Shown: positions 1 through 8,474 of the stretch, piece by piece
How the letters are laid out: each line of letters begins with the position of its first letter
How positions within the stretch are numbered: the stretch's first letter is position 1
Assembly (NCBI GenBank): GCA_903892305.1
Contig: CAITHQ010000013.1
Coordinates: 1 to 47,563 of the forward strand
Length of the DNA: 47,563 nt
Reading direction: 5' to 3'
Origin: an uncultured Alphaproteobacteria bacterium
GTDB taxonomy: Bacteria; Pseudomonadota; Alphaproteobacteria; Caulobacterales; Caulobacteraceae
Position numbers and translations under genes: made by a program
The notes under the pieces: model-generated
Database searches by the model: none
What the model was told of the DNA's origin: nothing
What the model saw: the letters and a program-made list of their open reading frames with translations, nothing else

Positions 1-15
1 ACTTCGGTCATGGGC

Positions 16-622
16 CTATTTCTTCACGAACTCGACTTCGAACACGAGGTCCAGATCATCACCGGCGAAGGGTAGCATGGCTGTGACTCCAAAGTCCGAG
101 CGCTTGATACGGCCCGTTCCTGAAAACCCCATGCGCGTACCAATCCCAAGCATGCCCGGGCCAAAGCCGTTGAATGTGGCGTCTAGCCGCACAGGTTTGG
201 TCACCCCATGGAAAGTCAGGTCGCCGGAAATGGTTCCCTTACCGTCCTGAGCCTCGATCCGATTGGCGACAAAGGTGATGTCTGGGTACTTCGCGGCGTT
301 AAAATAGGAGGGGGCCGGCTATGGTCTTGTCGAAGTCCGGCAGGCCCGTATTGATTGAGGTCGGGTCGACCTTGATGGTCGCCACCGTGGTCGGCCAGGT
401 CGCCGGATCAAAGGCGAAGAGGCCGTCCAAACGATCGAAGCGCATGGTGAATCGGGAAAAGCCGCCGAGGTGGGCGATTTTGACCAGCAGACTGGCGTGA
501 CGCTTGTCCAAGACATAGTCGCCCTTGGGCGCCGCGGCCGGGTCATTGCTGATCGGGTTTGCGTGGGCCGCAGCTGAAAGGCCGAGGGCTAGGGCCAGGA
601 TCAGGGGCGCGAGGCGAGACAT
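16..622 (-). pseudogene. YceI-like family protein, disrupted by a single-base frameshift
   Basis: Minus-strand ORFs 299..727 (signal peptide MSRLAPLILALALGLSAAAHA, then DYVLDKRHASLLVKIAHLGGFSRFTMRFDRLDG) and 16..204 (GFGPGMLGIGTRMGFSGTGRIKRSDFGV) are the N- and C-terminal parts of one YceI-like protein. Deleting one G from the G5 run at 310-314 restores ...KTIAGPSYFNAAKYPDITFVANRIEAQDGKGTISGDLTFHGVTKPVRLDATFNGFG... Confidence 0.8.
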
Positions 623-707
623 GCGTGCGGGTCTTTCCGAAGCGAGTGTCGTTACGAACGCGATTTCCTCGAGACATGATCCCTGAAATGTCCTAGGGGC
701 AAGACTT

Positions 708-1106
708 ATGGATAGGGCAAAACGCACTTTGGGAGTCTGGCGCAGCGTCGCTGTGGCGCTCAGCGTGCTGGCGATCGCCCTGAAGGTCCTGACGCCCTCC
801 GGCTTTATGATGGCTCAGCAGGCCGGGGGATTCCCGCTGGTGATCTGCACCGGCCAGGGCCCCTTGGTCATCGCCGACCACAGCGATCAAAAGGCGCCCG
901 CCCACAAGACCTCTGAAACCCCCTGCGCCTTCGCAGGGCTTGGCGCGCCCCTCGCCTCCGAGCCTATGGGGCAGATTGCGGCCATCAGCCCGATTGAACT
1001 GCACGCGATCCTGCAGACCCCTTGGATTGATCACAGGCCTGAGCGCAGGCTGGCGGCGCCCCCGCCGCAATCTCATGCGCCCCCCGCCCTTTCGGAATTG
1101 ATCTGA
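708..1106 (+). CDS. DUF2946-like small protein
   Basis: 132 aa ORF; N-terminal hydrophobic helix, CTGQGP and CAFAG segments, Pro-rich tail PPPQSHAPPAL, located directly upstream of a TonB receptor. Confidence 0.55.
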   Translation: MDRAKRTLGVWRSVAVALSVLAIALKVLTPSGFMMAQQAGGFPLVICTGQGPLVIADHSDQKAPAHKTSETPCAFAGLGAPLASEPMGQIAAISPIELHAILQTPWIDHRPERRLAAPPPQSHAPPALSELI

Positions 1107-1278
1107 GCCTCCAGAGCGGCCTTGGGCTGCGTCTGGCCTGAGACATGCCGGCCCGACCTTGGGTCGGCTCGCCGCCACACCCGTCAATTCTGCCTTCCGA
1201 AGTCCATCGTCTCGGCATGACCGCCCCTGGAGCGGCGCTTTTTGATGACGGCCTTCGGGTTGATCGAAAGTTCACGCC

Positions 1279-3588
1279 ATGCGTCTGTCTACACAAACCT
1301 CCGTCTTCGCCCTGTCCCTAGCCTTCGCCGTCAGCAGCCCCGCCCTGGCGGAGGCTGCAGGGTCTGACAACACGGTCAGCCAGGTTATTGTCACCGGCAA
1401 GCGGACCCCAGACCCTATCGAAAATCCGCCATCGACCATTGCGACTGTAACGGCCGACTCGATCGCCAAGACGGTCAACGCCGCCAGTGTTGAAGACACC
1501 CTAAAATACCTGCCAAGCCTGCTGATCCGTAAGCGGCACATTGGCGATAACTTCGCCCCGATCGCCACCCGCACCTCTGGCCTTGGCGCCTCGGCCCGCA
1601 GCCTGATCTATGCGGACGGCGCCCTGCTATCGGCCCTGATCGGCAACAATAATGGCAATGGCAGCCCCCGTTGGACCCTGGTGACGCCTGAGGAAATCGA
1701 GCGGATCGACGTGCTCTACGGCCCCTTCTCTGCGGCCTATTCCGGCAATTCCATCGGAACGACCGTCAACATCAAGACCCGTATGCCCGACAAGTTCGAG
1801 GCCCGCGCCACGGCGCTGACGAATTATGAGGACTTCTCCCTCTATGGAACCCGCCAGTCCCTGAGAACCAACCAGTTTTCAACCTCGGTCGGCGACCGGT
1901 TTGGCGCCTTCGCCGTCCTTGGCAGTTTCACGCGGACCGACGCCCACGCCCAGCCGATCAGCTTCACGACGATTACCGGGAAGACCAACCCGTCGGGGGC
2001 GAGCGGCGGTTATGGCGACCTCAACAAGCTGGCCCAGGCCATCCGCGTGCTCGGCGCCGGGGGCATCGAACATCACATTCAGGATACGGCTAAGCTCAAG
2101 CTGGCCCTAGACCTGACCCCAAAAATCCACGCCAGCTATATTCTGGCCTCTTGGACCGACGACACTCAAGGCGGGGTTCAGAGCTATCTGACCGACGCCG
2201 CCGGGGCGACTGCCTACCCGACCGCCAACTCTGGGGTCACCACCGGATTCAACTCAGCTGTATACACCCGCGACGCCCGGCACTTCAGTCAGGTCCTCAA
2301 TGTCCTAGGCGAAGAGGCCAGGCTGAACTGGCAGGTCATTGGGACTCTCTATCGCTATGAGCACGACTGGCAGAACAATCCTTCCCCAGACGCGGCCACG
2401 GGGACCACAGCCTCCACAGGTTTGATCGGGACCCGCAATGACCTGCCCTCCGCCTTCGCCGGCGGGGTCGGGACCACTCAAAAGCAGGACGGCACAGGCT
2501 GGCGCACCCTCGACGCTAAGGCGGCTCTGAAGTTCGGGCCAGACGATCAACACACCCTTAGCGGCGGCCTGCATTTCGACGATGAGACCCTGAACGCCCG
2601 AACCTTCACCCTGGCCAACTGGCGCGACAGCAAGTCCGCCTTAGGTCAGCTCCGGTCCGCCTCCCATGGCGTCACCCAGACCAAGGCTTTCTGGGCTCAA
2701 GATCAGGTCAAACTCAGTCCGTTGCTCACCCTGACCTTCGGCGGGCGCTATGAATGGTGGGAGGCCTCCAAGGGCTTCAACACCACCCTGTCGACCGCGG
2801 TGAATGCCACGCTTGTTCAGCCTGCCAGAAGGGATGATTTCTTCAGCCCTAAAGCCTCTTTGGAGTGGCGGGTTCAGGACGATCTCAGCCTGCGCCTCTC
2901 GGCCGGTCGCGCCTATCGGACGCCGACAGTCGGGGAGCTCTACCAGACCACGTCAGTCGGAACCCTGTTGGCCAACCCCAATCCGGGCCTGCTGCCGGAG
3001 CAAGCGACCTCCTATGAACTCGCCGTGGAAAAGCAGTCTGAGGGGTCAAACCTGCGACTTTCCCTGTTCAGCGAGGTGGTGCGCGACGCCCTGATCTCTC
3101 AGCTGAACCTCGCCAAGAACACGACCTTCATTCAGAACGTCGATCGCACCCGCGCCGAAGGCGTGGAGCTGGCGGGAAGCCGCCTGGACCTACTGCCCAA
3201 GGTCGATGTCACGGCCAGCCTGACCTATGTGAACGCAGTCACCGCCAAGGATACGGCCTTTCCGGCGGCGGTGGGCAAGCTCCTGCCCAGCGTGCCGCAA
3301 TGGAAGGGCGCAGCCGTTATCAGTTGGCGCGCCACAGACGCCCTGACGATTTCAACGGCGGCTAGGTTCGCCAGCCGCAACTACGCCAACCTGGCCAATG
3401 ACGACACGGTGGGGAACACCTATCAGGGCTTTTATCGCTATGTGGTCGTCGACGCCCGGGCAGTTTATCGGATCAATGATCACGCCGATGTGTCGGTCGG
3501 CGTCGATAACCTCAACAATGACAAGTACTTCCTCTTCCACCCCTTCCCTCAGCGTTCCTACTTCGCGCAGGTGAATTGGAAGATGTGA
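1279..3588 (+). CDS. TonB-dependent receptor
   Basis: 769 aa; signal peptide, plug domain (VSQVIVTGKRTPDPIENPPSTIATVTADSI... EEIERIDVLYGPFSAAYSGNSIGTTVNIKTR), C-terminal beta-barrel ending in aromatic-rich RSYFAQVNWKM. Confidence 0.93.
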   Translation: MRLSTQTSVFALSLAFAVSSPALAEAAGSDNTVSQVIVTGKRTPDPIENPPSTIATVTADSIAKTVNAASVEDTLKYLPSLLIRKRHIGDNFAPIATRTSGLGASARSLIYADGALLSALIGNNNGNGSPRWTLVTPEEIERIDVLYGPFSAAYSGNSIGTTVNIKTRMPDKFEARATALTNYEDFSLYGTRQSLRTNQFSTSVGDRFGAFAVLGSFTRTDAHAQPISFTTITGKTNPSGASGGYGDLNKLAQAIRVLGAGGIEHHIQDTAKLKLALDLTPKIHASYILASWTDDTQGGVQSYLTDAAGATAYPTANSGVTTGFNSAVYTRDARHFSQVLNVLGEEARLNWQVIGTLYRYEHDWQNNPSPDAATGTTASTGLIGTRNDLPSAFAGGVGTTQKQDGTGWRTLDAKAALKFGPDDQHTLSGGLHFDDETLNARTFTLANWRDSKSALGQLRSASHGVTQTKAFWAQDQVKLSPLLTLTFGGRYEWWEASKGFNTTLSTAVNATLVQPARRDDFFSPKASLEWRVQDDLSLRLSAGRAYRTPTVGELYQTTSVGTLLANPNPGLLPEQATSYELAVEKQSEGSNLRLSLFSEVVRDALISQLNLAKNTTFIQNVDRTRAEGVELAGSRLDLLPKVDVTASLTYVNAVTAKDTAFPAAVGKLLPSVPQWKGAAVISWRATDALTISTAARFASRNYANLANDDTVGNTYQGFYRYVVVDARAVYRINDHADVSVGVDNLNNDKYFLFHPFPQRSYFAQVNWKM

Positions 3589-3650
3589 ACGCCCCACTCG
3601 CCAAATCTCAATCCCATTCGTCTGCATCCGCCATTTGCAATGGATACTCA

Positions 3651-4367
3651 ATGATGAGCGACCCTATGAAACGCCGAACCCTTCTCGGCCGCATGGTTGC
3701 GGCATTTGCTGCAAGCCTAGCAATCTCCGCCAGCACTGCGCGTGCAGAGAGCTCCAAGACGCAAAAAGGCGACAAGAAGCTGATCGGCGTCGTGCTCTAT
3801 CCGGGCTTTGAAGTTCTTGATGTCTTCGGTCCCGTCGAGATGTGGGCCAATGTTCCAGACTTTAAGGTCGTCCTAATCGCCCAGAAAATGGGGGCGGTGA
3901 AGTCAGCCCAAGGGGTCAGCGTCGTCGCCGACTTTGACTTTGAGACTGCGCCGCCCCTGGACATCATGATGGTGCCTGGAGGCATTGGGACCTATGCCGA
4001 ACTGGGGAATGCGGTCTTCCTCGACTACCTTCGCAAGCAGGACCAGACCACCGAGTTCACGACCTCAGTTTGCACGGGCTCCGCCTTGCTGGCCAAGGCG
4101 GGACTTCTGAGGGGGCGGCGGGCCACGTCGAACAAGAAGTTCTTTTCTCTGGCGGTCAAACAGGATCCCAGCGTCACTTGGATCAAGCACGCCCGGTGGG
4201 TTGAAGACGGCAAGTTGATCACCTCATCAGGCGTTTCTGCCGGAACAGACATGGCTTTGGGGCTGGTGGCAAAGATCTATGGCAAGGACCGCGCCCGCGC
4301 TCTTGCTGACGTCCTCGAATACCAATGGAGCGAAGATCCGCACCTCGATCCCTTCGCTATCCAATAA
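3651..4367 (+). CDS. DJ-1/PfpI family protein with N-terminal export signal
   Basis: LIGVVLYPGFEVLDVFGPVEMWA and nucleophile elbow SVCTGSALLAKAGLLRGRRAT; signal-like MKRRTLLGRMVAAFAASLAISASTARA. The track ORF starts at 3576, but 3651 or 3666 are the more likely starts. Confidence 0.88.
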   Translation: MMSDPMKRRTLLGRMVAAFAASLAISASTARAESSKTQKGDKKLIGVVLYPGFEVLDVFGPVEMWANVPDFKVVLIAQKMGAVKSAQGVSVVADFDFETAPPLDIMMVPGGIGTYAELGNAVFLDYLRKQDQTTEFTTSVCTGSALLAKAGLLRGRRATSNKKFFSLAVKQDPSVTWIKHARWVEDGKLITSSGVSAGTDMALGLVAKIYGKDRARALADVLEYQWSEDPHLDPFAIQ

Positions 4368-4394
4368 TCCGACACCGGCAAACTAGGAGGACCC

Positions 4395-5834
4395 ATGGTG
4401 TCCAAAGACAATTTGCAAGTGCGTGTCAGCCCTGTTGGCCTAGCCATTTGGCCCGACTATCGCACCATCTGGCGCTGGCACTTCTATGCTGGCCTATTCT
4501 GCATTCCCTTCGTCATGTGGCTGGCTGCGACCGGCTCAATCTATCTGTTCAAGCCGCAGATCGAGGCCTGGTTGGAGCGCCCCTATGACCATTTGACCCT
4601 GACCGGCCATGCCCAACCCCCGTCTGCACAGGTCAGGGCGGCCCTCGCCGCCGTCCCGGGAACCGTGCTGCGCGCCTACGAGCTGCCCCAAACGCCGACG
4701 GCAGCCGCGAGAGTCATTGTCAGCCAGGGCGCGAAACAGGTTCGGGTCTATGTGCGTCCTGACAATCTTCAGGTGCTCAAGATTCTCAATGAGGATGACC
4801 GGTTTATGCGGACGATCTTCCGCATGCATGGCGAACTCCTGATCGGGGATCGGGGCTCAAACCTGGTGGAACTGGCCGCCTGTTGGACCATTGTCATGTT
4901 GATCACCGGCCTCTTTCTCTGGTGGCCGCGGGGCGCCAACGGCCTAGCCGGATTGGTCTGGCCTCGCCTAAGCGGGGGGCGGCGCCAATTTTGGCGAGAC
5001 CTCCACGCCGTGACGGGGGTCTGGATTTCGCTCTTTGCGCTCTTTCTACTGCTGTCAGGGCTGCCCTGGGCCAAGAACTGGGGCGGCTATCTGAAGGCGG
5101 TGCGAAAACTCACTGGAACCGCCGCAGCGACACAGGACTGGACCAACGGCCGTTCCTCCGAACTGGCCCAAAGGCGAGGGCAAGACGCGGCGACCCGCGC
5201 GGCCCAGTCAGACGAACATGCCGACCATATGGGCACGGCGGGGATGAAGATGGCCGGCATGGCGGGGATGACCCTGCCCATGGATCGCTACGCCCCCTTA
5301 GATCTCATGGTTCCTAAGGTCGCCGCCTTGCATCTTCCGCCCCCCGTCTTGATTTCCCCGCCTGGAAAAAAGCGCGGCGGATGGACTGGGAAGTCCGATA
5401 CGCCAAACCGCCCTCAGCGCGTTGACCTCACCCTGGATGCGGGGACAGGGGCGATCCTTTCGCGAACCAACTTCAATCAAAGGCATTGGATTGATCAGGT
5501 GGTGGGAACTGGCGTCGCCGCCCACGAAGGCCAACTGTTTGGCGCCCTAAACCAAGCCCTGGGGGTCTTTACGGCCCTAGGCCTGCTGATCCTGTCGACC
5601 AGTGCGGTGGTCATGTGGGTCAGGAAGCGACCGCCGGGTCAATTGGGTGCGCCGCAGGCGCTATCAGAACGGCGTATAGGCGCGGGCGTCGTGGTGATCG
5701 GGGCTTTGCTGTTCATCTACCTACCCCTGCTCGCCCTGTCAGCGATCTTGGTCGCTGTTTTGGAGAGGCTGATCCTCCGACAAATCCCTGGGGTGGCCGA
5801 CTGGCTGGGGTTAAGCCGGGCAAACGCCCCCTAG
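4395..5834 (+). CDS. PepSY-associated transmembrane (PepSY_TM) domain protein
   Basis: 479 aa; several TM helices, FRMHGELLIGDRGSNLVELAACWTIVMLITGLFLWWPR, DLHAVTGVWISLFALFLLLSGLPWAKNWG; His/Met-rich insert DEHADHMGTAGMKMAGMAGMTLPMD. Confidence 0.88.
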   Translation: MVSKDNLQVRVSPVGLAIWPDYRTIWRWHFYAGLFCIPFVMWLAATGSIYLFKPQIEAWLERPYDHLTLTGHAQPPSAQVRAALAAVPGTVLRAYELPQTPTAAARVIVSQGAKQVRVYVRPDNLQVLKILNEDDRFMRTIFRMHGELLIGDRGSNLVELAACWTIVMLITGLFLWWPRGANGLAGLVWPRLSGGRRQFWRDLHAVTGVWISLFALFLLLSGLPWAKNWGGYLKAVRKLTGTAAATQDWTNGRSSELAQRRGQDAATRAAQSDEHADHMGTAGMKMAGMAGMTLPMDRYAPLDLMVPKVAALHLPPPVLISPPGKKRGGWTGKSDTPNRPQRVDLTLDAGTGAILSRTNFNQRHWIDQVVGTGVAAHEGQLFGALNQALGVFTALGLLILSTSAVVMWVRKRPPGQLGAPQALSERRIGAGVVVIGALLFIYLPLLALSAILVAVLERLILRQIPGVADWLGLSRANAP

Positions 5835-5866
5835 AGCATGTTCCGATACGTGGGAACGGGCCCTTG
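5832..5866. repeat. Remnant of a dispersed 'gagcatgttccg...gggaac' palindromic repeat
   Basis: tagagcatgttccgatacgtgggaacgggcc with the inverted repeat GTTCC-N8-GGAAC; resembles the GAGCATG...GTGGGAACCGG intergenic repeats common in alphaproteobacteria. Confidence 0.4.
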
Positions 5867-5898
5867 GTGACGGTCAATCGTCAGCACTGAAGATGGCC

Positions 5899-5940
5899 AG
5901 AAAAAACGCCGCCCCTCTTTCGAAGGGCGGCGTCAATCTT
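5899..5940 (-). terminator. Rho-independent terminator of the minus-strand TonB receptor
   Basis: Perfect 8-bp stem cgccgccc (5907-5914) / gggcggcg (5925-5932), followed on the minus strand by T6 (A6 at 5901-5906). Confidence 0.85.
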
Positions 5941-5963
5941 CAGCTCATCCCGTCGTCGGGGTG

Positions 5964-8330
5964 TTAGAACTTCTGACCAAACTTGATCGAGAAGGTGCGC
6001 GGACGAATGGGTCGGACATAGGTCTGGCCGCAAACCGTCGGGGTGCATTCCGAGGTGCGGATGGTCTCGCCGGCGATATCCGCCAGATTGGTCAGGGCGA
6101 CTTCCAGGTTCCAGGCGTCCCGGTCGAGACCGGCTGACAAGTCAACCGATTGGAACCCGCTTTGGCGGCCCAGGAGCCTGCGCTCCGTCAACCGCAGGTC
6201 CGCCCAGCTTGAGGTCTGGAAAACCACAGCGCCTTGGACGTGGGCGTTCATGTCGCCCATTGGGAATTCATAACGCGCGACCGCATTACCCTTGAACTTC
6301 GGCGTCACCGGCAGGGTGGTTCCCGCCGGAGCCTGGGGCTTGCCGCAGACCTTGATGGGAACACCTTTCGCGTCGACCGTGCCGCAATAGTCGGAGGCCA
6401 GCTTGGCGTCAGTAATGCTGGCAGCGGCGCTCAGGTGAAGACCGTCGACCGGGGTCGCCCAGGAAAGTTCGCTTTCCAGGCCCTTGATCCGCGCCTGGCC
6501 GGCATTGCGGATTTCGGTGAAGGAGTTGGGCCCCAGGAAGGAGAACTGGAAGTCCGTCCAATCTTCATAATAGGCCGCGCCATTGAACCGAATGGTGCGG
6601 TCCGCCGACTCGGTCTTCCAGCCCAGTTCGTAATTGTAGAGATAGTCGGCCACATAGGGCGCAAGGGTCGAGCGACGATTAATGCCGCCTGGACGGAAGC
6701 CCTGCGAATAGGTTGCGTAGAGCAGCTTGCCTTCAGCCACCTGCCAATTGAGGTTGGCCTTATAGATGGTGCCGGTTTCCTTGGCGCGCTTGTTCAGGTT
6801 GGTGCAGGGGCTGCCGGCGACGCTGCTGGCGGCGAAGCAGGCGGCTTCCCCTGTCCGCGAGCTATAGCCTCTGCCGAAGCCAAAGAAGCCGTAGAGCGAG
6901 TTATCCGCCTTAAAGTTACGGGCGCCGAGGGTCAGGGTCAGGGTCTTGGTGAGGTCTGCATAGACTTCGCCAAAGATCGCCTCGTCCCGGTCCACTCGGA
7001 ATTGATCGGTGAGCCAGAGGGTGTCCTTACGGCCTTTCACAGAGATCGCCGGATCGATGCCCGTGATCTGATAATTTTGCTCGATCAGGTGGGTCTGACG
7101 CTGTTGGAAGGCACCGACCAAGAACCGAACGCGCCACTCCTGGGGCGAGCTAATGCGGATTTCATGGGACTGACGGGTGAAGTGGTCGTTGCCCGTAATC
7201 CGCTGGGTCGGATCAATGACATTCCCAGCAGCGTCGGTGATATAGGCGCCCGACCCAAACAGGGTGTCGTAGAAGTAGGAATAGTCGGTGTAGTCAGAGT
7301 GGGTGTTGATCTTCCGGTCCATGTAGGAGCCGGAATAGACGAGGTCGAAGTCGCTGATCTTACCCTGAACGGTCAGGGCGGCCTGGTACCACTTGTCCTT
7401 GCTGCCTTCCGGCAGGAAGTGCTTCACCTGGTACTTCTTTAGCCCAACATCATACCCGAACACGCCATTGGCCTTGGTTTCCTGAGCCATGATGGTGGGG
7501 CGAACAGTCCAGTTGTCATTGACCTCGAACACCACAGCGGCGCGAGCGCCGATCGTGTCGACATAGTTGTAATTGTCCTTGGCCCGGGCGCTGTTGTTGA
7601 TGGTGACGCCCGATGATGGGTAGGTCCGCGTACCTTTGATATTGTCGATGAAGCCAGCATCGTGCTGATCCCACCCGACGAGGCGCACGGCGATCTGGTC
7701 GCTCACTGGGATGTTCACCATGCCTTCGGCAGAATAGCCAGAGTCGCCATGGTTCACTGAATTGACGCTCAGGTCATAGCGACCCTTAAAGGTGCCAATT
7801 TCGGGGGCATTGGTGACGAGCTTCAAAGTGCCCGACTGGGAGCTCGCGCCGTACAGCGTGCCCTGGGGTCCGGCCAGGGCTTCCACTCGGGCGATGTCGT
7901 AAATGTGCAGATCTAGGGCACCGCCGATGGTGGTGATCGGTGCTTCGTCAAGATAGGTGCCGACGCTGGGCAGGGAGCCAGAGTGGTTGCCGTCGCCGCC
8001 CGAGGCGACGCCGCGCATGTAGACGGTGGAGAAGCCGGGTGCTGCGCTCTGTACCGCAACGCTGGGCAGGAACTTCACATAGGCGTCGAAGTTATCAATG
8101 CTGAGCTGCTCAAGCTTTTTCGTGGACATGGCCATCACCGCGGCCGGGACGTCCTGAATGTTTTCTTCCCGCTTGGAGGCCGTGACCACCAGTTCTTCGA
8201 CCGTCGCAGACGGCGCAGAGGCTGCGGCGTCGGCCGCAAAGGCGGCAGGGACGCCCGCCAGCATAGAGGTTGCGAGGAGGCTGACGCCGAATGCCATACG
8301 GCCCGACCGACCCTTTACTGCGCGCATCAT
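5964..8330 (-). CDS. TonB-dependent receptor
   Basis: 788 aa; signal peptide, TonB box/plug start ATVEELVVTASKREENIQDVPAAVMAMS, barrel ending RPIRPRTFSIKFGQKF. Confidence 0.95.
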   Translation of the reverse strand: MMRAVKGRSGRMAFGVSLLATSMLAGVPAAFAADAAASAPSATVEELVVTASKREENIQDVPAAVMAMSTKKLEQLSIDNFDAYVKFLPSVAVQSAAPGFSTVYMRGVASGGDGNHSGSLPSVGTYLDEAPITTIGGALDLHIYDIARVEALAGPQGTLYGASSQSGTLKLVTNAPEIGTFKGRYDLSVNSVNHGDSGYSAEGMVNIPVSDQIAVRLVGWDQHDAGFIDNIKGTRTYPSSGVTINNSARAKDNYNYVDTIGARAAVVFEVNDNWTVRPTIMAQETKANGVFGYDVGLKKYQVKHFLPEGSKDKWYQAALTVQGKISDFDLVYSGSYMDRKINTHSDYTDYSYFYDTLFGSGAYITDAAGNVIDPTQRITGNDHFTRQSHEIRISSPQEWRVRFLVGAFQQRQTHLIEQNYQITGIDPAISVKGRKDTLWLTDQFRVDRDEAIFGEVYADLTKTLTLTLGARNFKADNSLYGFFGFGRGYSSRTGEAACFAASSVAGSPCTNLNKRAKETGTIYKANLNWQVAEGKLLYATYSQGFRPGGINRRSTLAPYVADYLYNYELGWKTESADRTIRFNGAAYYEDWTDFQFSFLGPNSFTEIRNAGQARIKGLESELSWATPVDGLHLSAAASITDAKLASDYCGTVDAKGVPIKVCGKPQAPAGTTLPVTPKFKGNAVARYEFPMGDMNAHVQGAVVFQTSSWADLRLTERRLLGRQSGFQSVDLSAGLDRDAWNLEVALTNLADIAGETIRTSECTPTVCGQTYVRPIRPRTFSIKFGQKF

Positions 8331-8474
8331 TCGTAAGATCCCTGATTGAACGGCGCGAGAGACCTCCGCCTAAACTGCGTTCTCTCGGTGCTAATCACTA
8401 GCAAACGGCAGGGGTGGTCCTGTCAAGGTTGTGACACACATCTGTCGCAAAGTGTGGCTTAGGCGCCAGCCTTT

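Noticed and set aside
1125-1165. Possible cobalamin riboswitch upstream of the first TonB receptor (ctggcctgagacatgccggc resembles a B12 box)
   Set aside because: Only a partial B12-box-like string; I could not find the other conserved core segments, and the region abuts the upstream CDS. A covariance-model search would decide.
6234-7442. 402-aa plus-strand ORF antisense to the TonB receptor
   Set aside because: Typical shadow ORF of a GC-rich coding strand; no recognisable domain, and the opposite-strand receptor is unambiguous.
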